DNA from: Comamonadaceae bacterium OH2545_COT-014
GTDB lineage: Bacteria; Pseudomonadota; Gammaproteobacteria; Burkholderiales; Burkholderiaceae_C
Assembly: GCA_003859965.1 (NCBI GenBank)
Contig: RQYR01000027.1
Location: 1-41,877, forward strand
Direction: 5' to 3'
DNA length: 41,877 nucleotides
Shown: in pieces, positions 14,029-22,646 of the stretch
How the letters are laid out: the number at the start of each line of letters is the position of its first letter
How positions within the stretch are numbered: the stretch's first letter is position 1
The notes under the pieces: generated by a model
What the model saw: only the letters and a program-made list of their open reading frames with translations
Told to the model about the DNA's origin: nothing
Databases searched by the model: none
Made by a program: the position numbers and the translations under genes

Positions 14029-17007
14029 ATGAAAACCCTGGTGATTGCGGAAAAGCCTTCGGTGGCGCAAGACATCGTGCGCGCCCTCACGCCGGTGGCC
14101 GGCGCCTTTGCCAAGCACGAGGACCATTTCGAAAACGAGCGCTATGTGGTCACCAGCGCCGTGGGCCATTTGGTGGAAATTCAAGCGCCCGAGCAGTACG
14201 ACGTGAAGCGCGGCAAGTGGAGCTTTGCGCACCTGCCCGTCATTCCGCCGCACTTTGACTTGAAGCCGGTGGAAAAAACCAAATCGCGCCTCAACGCCGT
14301 GGTGAAGCAGGCCCGCCGCAAGGATGTGGACACGCTCATCAACGCTTGCGACGCGGGGCGCGAGGGTGAGCTGATCTTTCGCCTGATCGCGCAATACGCC
14401 TTTGAAGGCAAGCACGCGCCCAAGCCCGTGCAGCGCCTGTGGCTGCAAAGCATGACGCCACAAGCCATCCGCGAAGGCTTCGATCAACTGCGCAGCGATG
14501 CGCAGATGCAGGGCTTGGCCGATGCCGCGCGCAGCCGCAGCGAGGCCGACTGGCTGGTGGGCATCAACGGCACGCGCGCCATGACGGCCTTCAACAGCCG
14601 CGATGGCGGCTTCTTCCTCACCACCGTGGGCCGTGTGCAAACGCCCACGCTGGCCGTGGTGGTGGAGCGCGAAGAGCAAATCCGCAAGCACGTGCCGCGC
14701 GACTATTGGGAAGTACACGCCACCTTTCTGGCCGAGGCGGGCGAATATGTGGGCAAGTGGTTTGACCCCGCATTCAAAAAAGATCCAGCCGATGCCGACA
14801 AACGAGCCGACCGCCTTTGGAGCGCCGAGCAAGCCCAGGCCATTGCCCAGGCCGTGCGCCGCCAGGCTTGCACCGTTAAAGAAGAGAGCAAGCCCAGCAC
14901 CCAGGCCAGCCCGCTGCTGTTTGACCTGACGAGTTTGCAGCGCGAGGCCAACGGCAAGTTCGGCTTCAGCGCCAAAACCACGCTGGCGCTGGCGCAGTCG
15001 CTGTACGAGCGGCACAAGGCGCTGACCTACCCGCGTACCGATTCGCGCTGGCTGCCTGAAGATTACTTGAGCGTGGCACGCAAAACCTTCGAGATGCTCG
15101 CGGGCAGCGGCCTGAACCACTTGGCCCCGCACGCGCGCAAGGCGCTGGACGATGGCTACGTGCGCCCCAGCCGCCGCATTTTTGACAACGCCAAGGTCAG
15201 CGACCACTTTGCCATCATCCCCACGCTGCAAGCGCCCGGCGCGCTGTCGGAAGCGGAGCAGAAGATCTACGACCTGGTGGTGCGCCGCTTCATGGCGGTG
15301 TTCTACCCCAGCGCCGAATACCAGGTGACGACCCGCATCACCACCGCCAGCCACGAAGGGCAGCACCACCACTTCCGCAGCGATGGCAAGGTGCTCGTCA
15401 AACCCGGCTGGCTCGCCATTTACGGCAAAGAGGCCGATGCCGAAATGGACAAGAAAGAGGGCGAAGCCAGCAAATCGCTCGTGCCCGTCAAGCCCGGCGA
15501 GATGGTGCGCAACGAATCGGTGGACGTCAAAGCCCTGCACACCCGCCCGCCTGCGCGCTACAGCGAAGCCACGCTGCTGGGCGCGATGGAAGGCGCGGGC
15601 AAGTGGATTGAAGACGACGAGCTGCGCGAAGCCATGCAGGAAAAAGGCCTGGGCACGCCCGCCACACGCGCGGCCATCATCGAAGGGCTGCTCACCGAAA
15701 AATACCTGCTGCGCGAAGGGCGCGAGCTCATCCCCACGGCCAAGGCCTTTCAATTGATGACCCTGCTGCGCGGCCTGCAAGTGGAAGAACTTTGCCGCCC
15801 TGAACTCACGGGCGATTGGGAATCGAAACTCGCGCAGATGGAAAAAGGCCAGCTCTCGCGCGAGGCCTTCATGCGCGAGATTGCAGCGATGACTGAGCGC
15901 ATCGTGCGCAAGGCCAAAGAATACGACCGCGACACCGTGCCCGGCGACTACGCGCAACTGGCCGCCCCTTGCCCCCAATGCGGCGGCGTGGTGAAAGAAA
16001 ACTACCGCCGGTTTGCATGCGCCGGCCGACCAGCCGGCGTAGCGCCTGCGCAGGAAGCCGATGGCAGCAGCGAAGGCTGCGGCTTTTCCTTCACCAAAAC
16101 ACCGGCGGGCCGCACCTTTGCCATCGACGAGGCCGAAGCCTTTTTGCGCGAGCGCCGCATCGGCCCGCTGGAAGGCTTTCGCAGCAAGGCGGGCTGGCCC
16201 TTCGTGGCCGAGCTGGCCCTGGTGGCCGACGATGCCGCGCCAGGCCACTTCAAACTCGAATTCGACTTTGGCGAAGACGCCAAGGCCGAGCAAAGCGGCG
16301 AAGCGGTGGACTTGTCGCAAGAGCCCAGCCTTGGCCCTTGCCCCAAATGCGGCGCGGCCGTCAAAGCCTTTGGCAAAAACTACGTTTGTGAAAAGTCGAT
16401 AGCCAGCGCCACGCAGGCGCCCAGCTGCGATTTCAAGAGCGGGCAAGTCATCCTGCAACAGCCCGTCACGCCCGAGCAGATGCAGAAACTGCTGCAAACC
16501 GGCCAGACCGACCCGCTCGACAAATTCATCAGCAACCGCACGCGCCGCCCCTTCACCGCGCGCCTGGCCTGGAGCGCCGAGGAAGGCAAGGTCATCTTCG
16601 CGTTCGAGCCGCGCGAAGGCGCGCGCAAATACCCGCCGCGCGCAACAACTGGCAAAGCCGCTGGCTCGGGCGCTTCTGGCACAAGTGCGGGTGGCCGCAG
16701 CAAAGCCGCTGCTGCCAGCAAACCGGCCGCCAAAAAAGCGGCTGCAAGCAAAACCGCCAAGACCGCGAAAGCCCCCCGCGCGGGCAGCCTGCAACCCAGC
16801 GCGGCGCTGGCGGCCATCATCGGCCCCGGCCCCTTTGGCCGCGGCGAGGTGATGAAAAAGCTGTGGGACTACATCAAGGCCCACAATCTGCAAGACCCGC
16901 AGGACAAGCGCACCATCATTGCTGACGACAAGCTGCGCCCCATCTTGGGCGCCGACCGCGTGGGCATGTTCAAGCTCGCGGGCATCGTGGGCGCCCATCT
17001 GGAGTAA
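14029..17007 (+). CDS. topB: DNA topoisomerase III with C-terminal lysine-rich linker and SWIB domain
   Basis: 992 residues. The Toprim domain starts at MKTLVIAEKPSVAQDIVR and includes NACDAGREGELIFRL. The type IA core carries the catalytic tyrosine Y334 in LTYPRTDSRWLP. Zinc-ribbon-like clusters follow (CPQCGGVVKE near 648, CPKCGAAVKA near 770). Residues 865-924 are rich in Ala, Lys, Ser and Thr, like histone H1 tails. The last 70 residues form a SWIB domain (GRGEVMKKLWDYIKAHNLQD ... GMFKLAGIVGAHLE). Type IA enzymes relax and decatenate DNA through single-strand passage; E. coli TopB is about 650 residues, so the C terminus is a large addition. The ATG at 14029 follows GGAAGCGG and starts the family-conserved sequence. 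Confidence 0.92.
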   Translation: MKTLVIAEKPSVAQDIVRALTPVAGAFAKHEDHFENERYVVTSAVGHLVEIQAPEQYDVKRGKWSFAHLPVIPPHFDLKPVEKTKSRLNAVVKQARRKDVDTLINACDAGREGELIFRLIAQYAFEGKHAPKPVQRLWLQSMTPQAIREGFDQLRSDAQMQGLADAARSRSEADWLVGINGTRAMTAFNSRDGGFFLTTVGRVQTPTLAVVVEREEQIRKHVPRDYWEVHATFLAEAGEYVGKWFDPAFKKDPADADKRADRLWSAEQAQAIAQAVRRQACTVKEESKPSTQASPLLFDLTSLQREANGKFGFSAKTTLALAQSLYERHKALTYPRTDSRWLPEDYLSVARKTFEMLAGSGLNHLAPHARKALDDGYVRPSRRIFDNAKVSDHFAIIPTLQAPGALSEAEQKIYDLVVRRFMAVFYPSAEYQVTTRITTASHEGQHHHFRSDGKVLVKPGWLAIYGKEADAEMDKKEGEASKSLVPVKPGEMVRNESVDVKALHTRPPARYSEATLLGAMEGAGKWIEDDELREAMQEKGLGTPATRAAIIEGLLTEKYLLREGRELIPTAKAFQLMTLLRGLQVEELCRPELTGDWESKLAQMEKGQLSREAFMREIAAMTERIVRKAKEYDRDTVPGDYAQLAAPCPQCGGVVKENYRRFACAGRPAGVAPAQEADGSSEGCGFSFTKTPAGRTFAIDEAEAFLRERRIGPLEGFRSKAGWPFVAELALVADDAAPGHFKLEFDFGEDAKAEQSGEAVDLSQEPSLGPCPKCGAAVKAFGKNYVCEKSIASATQAPSCDFKSGQVILQQPVTPEQMQKLLQTGQTDPLDKFISNRTRRPFTARLAWSAEEGKVIFAFEPREGARKYPPRATTGKAAGSGASGTSAGGRSKAAAASKPAAKKAAASKTAKTAKAPRAGSLQPSAALAAIIGPGPFGRGEVMKKLWDYIKAHNLQDPQDKRTIIADDKLRPILGADRVGMFKLAGIVGAHLE

Positions 17008-17014
17008 ACCGTTC

Positions 17015-17485
17015 ATGCACATCGACAAGGACAGCGCCGTCACCCTGCGCTACACGCTCACCAGCCCGCAGGGCAAGCCGCTGGACAGCGGCACCACCGC
17101 CTACCTGCATGGCGGCTACGACGGCATTTTTCCGAAGGTGGAAGCGCTCTTGCAGGGCAAGACCGTGGGCGACAAGGTGGCGCTGGCGCTCAGCGCCGCC
17201 GACGCCTTCGGCGAGCGCGACGAAAGCCTGGCCCGCACCATCCCCAAGGCCGAGTTCCCGCCCGGCGTCAAAGTCGGCGGCCACCTGCAAGGCCCCGGCC
17301 CGGACGGACGCCCGCGCGTGTTCCGCGTCGTCAAGATCAAGGGGCCAGTGGTACTGCTGGACGCGAACCCGCCCCTGGCCGGCCAGCCGCTGCGCTTTGC
17401 CGCCCAGGTGCTGGCCGTGCGCCCCGCGACGGCCGAGGAAATCGCCCACGGCCACGTGCACGGCGAGCACGGGCACCAGCACTGA
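17015..17485 (+). CDS. FKBP-type peptidyl-prolyl isomerase, SlyD-like
   Basis: 156 residues. The start MHIDKDSAVTLRYTLTSPQG and the core YLHGGYDGIFPKVEALLQGK and DAFGERDESL match SlyD-like FKBPs, which have an insert-in-flap chaperone domain and catalyse prolyl cis-trans isomerisation. The C terminus is histidine-rich (HGHVHGEHGHQH), as in SlyD tails that bind Ni2+ or other metals. It begins 7 bases after the topB stop, so it is probably co-transcribed with it. There is no signal peptide; it should be cytoplasmic. Confidence 0.9.
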   Translation: MHIDKDSAVTLRYTLTSPQGKPLDSGTTAYLHGGYDGIFPKVEALLQGKTVGDKVALALSAADAFGERDESLARTIPKAEFPPGVKVGGHLQGPGPDGRPRVFRVVKIKGPVVLLDANPPLAGQPLRFAAQVLAVRPATAEEIAHGHVHGEHGHQH

Positions 17486-17510
17486 GAGGCACGGGTTCTT
17501 GCACGCCTAT

Positions 17511-17566
17511 TTTCATCAAAAAATATAGCGCTCCAGGCCGTATTGGCGGCCCAAAATGCTTTTTCC
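17511..17566 (+). repeat. REP-like palindrome, copy C
   Basis: CATCAAAAAATATAGCGCTC, then CAGGCCGTATTGGCGGCCC (palindrome GGCCGT/GCGGCC) and AAAATGCTTTTTCC. It begins 26 bases after the slyD stop and is one of the best matches to the family layout. Confidence 0.72.
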
Positions 17567-17599
17567 ATCATGGGCGCTTGTCCCCCATGCCCGGGCCTG

Positions 17600-17775
17600 A
17601 TCACCTGTTCAAAACCCCTGCCCGGCTGGCCATCAAGCGGATGGAGTCGGTCCGCTTCCGTTGCAAAGCTTCGCCCCAGCCCGAGATCACCCGGGCCAGG
17701 GCCGCGCTTTGCGCCTGGCATCCCATCCCAAACCCGCTTCTTGCCCACCCGCGCCGAAATCTTGAACAGGTTCTG
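17600..17775. mobile_element. MITE family copy 3 (inverted relative to copy 2)
   Basis: The left end reads ACCTGTTCAAAACCCC followed by GGCCATCAAGCGGATGG. The right end reads CGCCGAAATCTTGAACAGG then TTCTG. These are the right and left arms of copy 2 in reverse order. The central stem (GCTTCGCCCC against GGCCGCGCTTTGC) has decayed. It lies between REP copy C and the candidate sRNA promoter. Confidence 0.7.
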
Positions 17776-17852
17776 AGCACAAGCTGTATCGAGGCATCAC
17801 AGTTTTTTACCTCCCGGCCGGAACCGCTGGCACATTTCGCGCTCATACTCCG

Positions 17853-19576
<1,724 letters not shown>

Positions 19577-19600
19577 GGCCCTTCTCCCGCGCCCGCATGG

Positions 19601-19621
19601 GGCCGCCCTGCGCGGCCTTTT
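19601..19621 (+). terminator. Probable terminator of purB
   Basis: GGCCGC (19601-19606) pairs with GCGGCC (19612-19617) around CCTGC, then TTTT. The stem is short but GC-only, and it lies 25 bases after the purB stop. The rest of the 145-base gap to the marC stop shows nothing else. Confidence 0.5.
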
Positions 19622-19721
19622 CGCGGATGCGCCAGTGCGCCCCGGCAGGCCGCGTGTGGCGTTGCGCCCCCGTTGAGGCCGGGATGGATGGCCTGCGCCA
19701 CGTCACCCGGCGCCCGTGCGC

Positions 19722-20420
19722 TCACTCCTGCGGCGGCAGGCTGGCCGCCAGTTCGCGCACCAGCTCGCTCGCGCCGTCCCACACGATCTGCACGCCCACG
19801 CACAGCAGAATGAAGGCCGACAGGCGCAAGAACACCACCATGCCCGTTTCGCCCAGCGGGCGCAGCAGCTGGCGCGCGTAGCGGTAGGTGAAGTACACCG
19901 CTACGCCCACCAGCAGGTTGCCCACCAGGCCGCCGCCAAAGCGCGCCAGCTGCACGCCCCAGTGCGGATCGTGCAAGGCCGCACCCACGGTAATGGCGGC
20001 GGCAATAGAGCCAGGCCCGCAGGTCAGCGGGAAGGTCATGGGATAGAAGGCGCGCGCGCGCACATGCTCGGCCGTGAAGGTGTCCGCCATCTTGCTGCGG
20101 GTGTCGCTGGTCATTTCACTGCTGTGCAGCAAGCGCCAGGCCGTGGCCGCCACGATCATGCCGCCGCCCACCCGCACGATGGACAGCGAAACGCCAAAGA
20201 AATCCAGCACGTAAGAGCCCACCAACATTGCCCCGCTGAGCATCAGCGCCACATTGCGCCCAATGCGCCGCGCCAGCGCCGCGCGCGTGGCCTGCCGGGC
20301 GCCGTCGGTCATGGCCAGGAAAGTGGGCGCCATGGCCGGCGGGTTCATGATGGGCAACACCGCCGCCAGCACGAACAACAGGCTTTTGGTGAAGGCGCCG
20401 ACGATTGCAAGAATTTCCAT
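19722..20420 (-). CDS. MarC-family integral membrane protein
   Basis: 232 residues with about six transmembrane segments (AIVGAFTKSLLFVLAAVLPI, NVALMLSGAMLVGSYVLDFF, VRVGGGMIVAATAWRLL, FGGGLVGNLLVGVAVYFTY, FLRLSAFILLCVGVQIVWDG). Conserved family blocks are PIMNPPAMAPTFLAMT and YPMTFPLTCGPGSIAAAITV. The MarC family (UPF0056) was once linked to multiple antibiotic resistance, but its transport role remains unproved. The ATG at 20418-20420 is preferred because it puts the first membrane helix at the N terminus; an in-frame upstream ATG adds a basic stretch. It is divergent from the aminotransferase. Confidence 0.87.
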   Translation of the reverse strand: MEILAIVGAFTKSLLFVLAAVLPIMNPPAMAPTFLAMTDGARQATRAALARRIGRNVALMLSGAMLVGSYVLDFFGVSLSIVRVGGGMIVAATAWRLLHSSEMTSDTRSKMADTFTAEHVRARAFYPMTFPLTCGPGSIAAAITVGAALHDPHWGVQLARFGGGLVGNLLVGVAVYFTYRYARQLLRPLGETGMVVFLRLSAFILLCVGVQIVWDGASELVRELAASLPPQE

Positions 20421-20562
20421 GGCCAGAACTGTAACGAAAAGCCGCCGCCCCGGCATGCACGCTACACTGCCGCGCGTTTTTTTGAGCCATTTTTCCTGCC
20501 TGCCAGCGGCTGCGCCATGCACGCTGCCGCGCCCTCAAGCCCCTCTGCTGCCCTCCTCCGCC

Positions 20563-21702
20563 ATGCCCTCCCTGCTGCCCCATATCGACCCCGACGGCCT
20601 GCTCGAATACTCCGTGGTCTACACCGACCGCGCCCTCAACCACATGTCCCGGCGCTTTCAGGGCGTGATGCAGGACATCAGCGCCTGGCTCAAGGAGGTG
20701 TACGGTGCCGACGCCTGCGCCTTCGTGCCCGGCAGCGGCACCTTTGGCATGGAAGCCGTGGCGCGCCAGTTCGCTACCGGCCAGCGCGTGCTGGTGGTGC
20801 GCAACGGCTTTTTCAGCTACCGCTGGAGCCAGATTCTGGAAATGGGCGGTATCACCAGCGCCGACCACATCACCGTGATGATGGCCCGCCCCGCCGACGG
20901 CAGCGCCCAGGCCGCCTGGGCGCCCGCGCCCATCGAGGAAGTGACCGCCGCCATCGCGCGCGAGCGCCCCGCCGTGGTTTTTGCCCCCCATGTCGAAACC
21001 GCCAGCGGCATGCTGCTGCCCGACGGCTACCTGCGCGCCCTGGCCGAAGCCACGCACGCCGCCGGCGGCCTGTTCGTGCTGGACTGCATCGCCTCCGGCG
21101 CGCTGTGGGTGGACATGCGCGCCATCGGCGTGGACGTGCTCATCACCGCCCCGCAAAAAGGCTGGAGCAGCGCCCCCTGCGGCGCGCTCGTGTGCTTTTC
21201 CGACCGCGCCTTGCAGGCGCTGGAGGCCAGCACCAGCACCAGCTTTGCGATGGACTTGAAGAAGTGGCGCCAGATCATGCACACCTATGAAAGCGGCGGC
21301 CACGCCTACCACGCCACCTTGCCCACCACCGCCCTGGTGCAGCTGCGCGATGCCATGCAGGAAACCCGCGCGCGCGGCTGGCAGCAGGTGCGCGAGCAGC
21401 AAAGCGCGCTGGGCCGCCAGGTGCGCGCCCTGCTTGAAAGCCGTGGCCTGCCCAGCGTGGCCGCGCCCGGCTTTCAGGCGTCTGGCGTGGTGGTCAGCCA
21501 CACCACCGACCCCGGCCTGCAAAACGCCAGCAAATTCATCGCGCAAGGCGTGCAGGCCGCCAGCGGCGTGCCGCTCATGTGCAACGAGCCGGCCGGCTTC
21601 AGCACCTTCCGCCTGGGCCTGTTCGGCCTGGACAAGTGGGCCGACGCCGACGCCTGTACCCGCCGCCTGGCCGATGCGCTGGACCGCATGGGCATCCGCT
21701 AG
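20563..21702 (+). CDS. Class V aminotransferase (alanine-glyoxylate / serine-pyruvate type)
   Basis: 379 residues. The PLP-binding lysine is K199 in ITAPQKGWSSAPCG; the pyridine-ring aspartate is probably D174 in FVLDCIASGALWVD. FVPGSGTFGMEAVARQF binds the cofactor phosphate side. The profile fits the alanine-glyoxylate/serine-pyruvate or aspartate-type class V enzymes, which move amino groups to glyoxylate or pyruvate; the exact substrate cannot be read from sequence. The ATG at 20563 is chosen because the family match starts there. A TACACT box at 20462-20467 could serve as -10. cutA follows after 79 bases with repeat copy D between them. Confidence 0.85.
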   Translation: MPSLLPHIDPDGLLEYSVVYTDRALNHMSRRFQGVMQDISAWLKEVYGADACAFVPGSGTFGMEAVARQFATGQRVLVVRNGFFSYRWSQILEMGGITSADHITVMMARPADGSAQAAWAPAPIEEVTAAIARERPAVVFAPHVETASGMLLPDGYLRALAEATHAAGGLFVLDCIASGALWVDMRAIGVDVLITAPQKGWSSAPCGALVCFSDRALQALEASTSTSFAMDLKKWRQIMHTYESGGHAYHATLPTTALVQLRDAMQETRARGWQQVREQQSALGRQVRALLESRGLPSVAAPGFQASGVVVSHTTDPGLQNASKFIAQGVQAASGVPLMCNEPAGFSTFRLGLFGLDKWADADACTRRLADALDRMGIR

Positions 21703-21728
21703 GGTGCAACCAGGGCACGCTGCGCAAT

Positions 21729-21775
21729 TCCATCAAAAAGCATAGCATCCCAGGACCACTCCATCTGCCCTGGAG
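21729..21775 (+). repeat. REP-like palindrome, copy D
   Basis: CATCAAAAAGCATAGCATCC, then a diverged palindrome with CCCAGG (21749-21754) against CCCTGG (21768-21773). It lies just after the aminotransferase stop and runs into the ribosome binding sequence of cutA (GGAGG, 21772-21776). Confidence 0.5.
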
Positions 21776-21781
21776 GCTGAT

Positions 21782-22150
21782 TTGAACCCCAACCACCCAG
21801 ACCCGCAGCCGGACACACGCCCGGCCCCCTGGCTGGCGCTCACCACCGTCGCTACCCAGGCCCAGGCCCGCGCGCTGGCACATGCCATGGTGCAGGCCCG
21901 CCACGCCGCCTGCGCGCAAATCCAGCCTATTGAAAGCGTTTACCGCTGGCAGGACGCGGTGCAACAGGAAGGCGAATGGCGCGTGCTGTTCAAAACCACC
22001 GCCGCCGCCTGGCCAGCCCTGCAAGACGCGCTGCGCCAGCAGCACCCGTACGCGCTGCCCGCCATCTGCGCCCTGCCGTGCAGCGCCGCCCTGCCCGCTT
22101 TTACCGATTGGGTGGCGGCGCAAACCGGCCCGGCGGCGCCGCTACCCTGA
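21782..22150 (+). CDS. cutA: Divalent cation tolerance protein CutA
   Basis: 122 residues, beginning at TTG (21782), supported by GGAGG five bases upstream and by the family N terminus following soon after (WLALTTVATQAQARALAHAM). Core blocks are CAQIQPIESVYRWQDAVQ, WRVLFKT, and HPYALPAICALPC. CutA1 proteins are very stable trimers linked to copper and other metal tolerance; their biochemical role is still unclear. The usual acidic stretch of the family is partly kept (QQEGEW). The ribosome binding sequence is inside a repeat-derived stem, which might lower translation. Confidence 0.9.
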   Translation: MNPNHPDPQPDTRPAPWLALTTVATQAQARALAHAMVQARHAACAQIQPIESVYRWQDAVQQEGEWRVLFKTTAAAWPALQDALRQQHPYALPAICALPCSAALPAFTDWVAAQTGPAAPLP

Positions 22151-22646
22151 GCCTCAAATAGAGGCGTTGGCCTTGCGCCTGGCAGCAACCTTTTGTGTTT
22201 GATCGAAGGACAGAGGCCGGGATGTGCGCCCGACGGCGCACCTTCTTTCTTTTGTCCCGCCAAAAGAAAGAAAGCAAAGGTCGCGAAGCGGGGTTCGCTC
22301 ACTTTGCGAAGCAAAGTTATGCGAACACAAAAGCGGCCCCACTGTCTGTGACCCCTTCGCTGCGCTACGGGGCAACCTGTGCTGGCGGCGTGCCGGGCGG
22401 GCAGGGACAGCGCAGCATGCCCCTGCTTCATGATCTGGCTCGCTGCGGTTGTCTGAACGGAGCGGCGCAGCCGCGCAGTGAGTTCCCCGGCACGCCGTCA
22501 GCACAGACGCAGCCAGAGGGGAGGATGGGCAGTTCTTCGGACCATCGCTGCGCTCGACCCTGGGTTTTTCTCCCTCTCCCGCTGGCGGGAGAGGGCCGGG
22601 GTGAGGGCATAGCAGAGCCGCGCCAACCTCACGGCGTGCCCGGAAC
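22151..22646. repeat. Patchwork of dispersed repeat sequences between cutA and priA
   Basis: 496 bases without a real gene. It contains CTTTCTTTTGTCCCGCCAAA followed by AGAAAGAAAGC (about 22247-22277), an inverted-repeat motif seen in many proteobacterial genomes. It also contains a perfect 11-bp hairpin, CCCTCTCCCGC against GCGGGAGAGGG (22572-22595), continued by CCGGGGTGAGGGC, another widely dispersed motif. Between them are GCGAAGCGGGGTTCGC and CACTTTGCGAAGCAAAG inverted repeats. The frame 22195-22836 is open but composed of these repeats and runs into antisense priA, so it is not taken as a gene. Confidence 0.6.

Noticed and set aside
13963-17043. A frame of more than 1,000 codons antisense to topB, open without stops
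   Set aside because: It is the mirror of a high-GC gene with third-position bias. Its protein is low-complexity with repeated Gly, Ala, His and Arg and no domain, while topB on the other strand has full family motifs.
22572-22595. Perfect hairpin downstream of priA as its terminator
   Set aside because: On the minus strand it is followed by AGAAAAACC and not by a T run, and the hairpin is a known dispersed motif.
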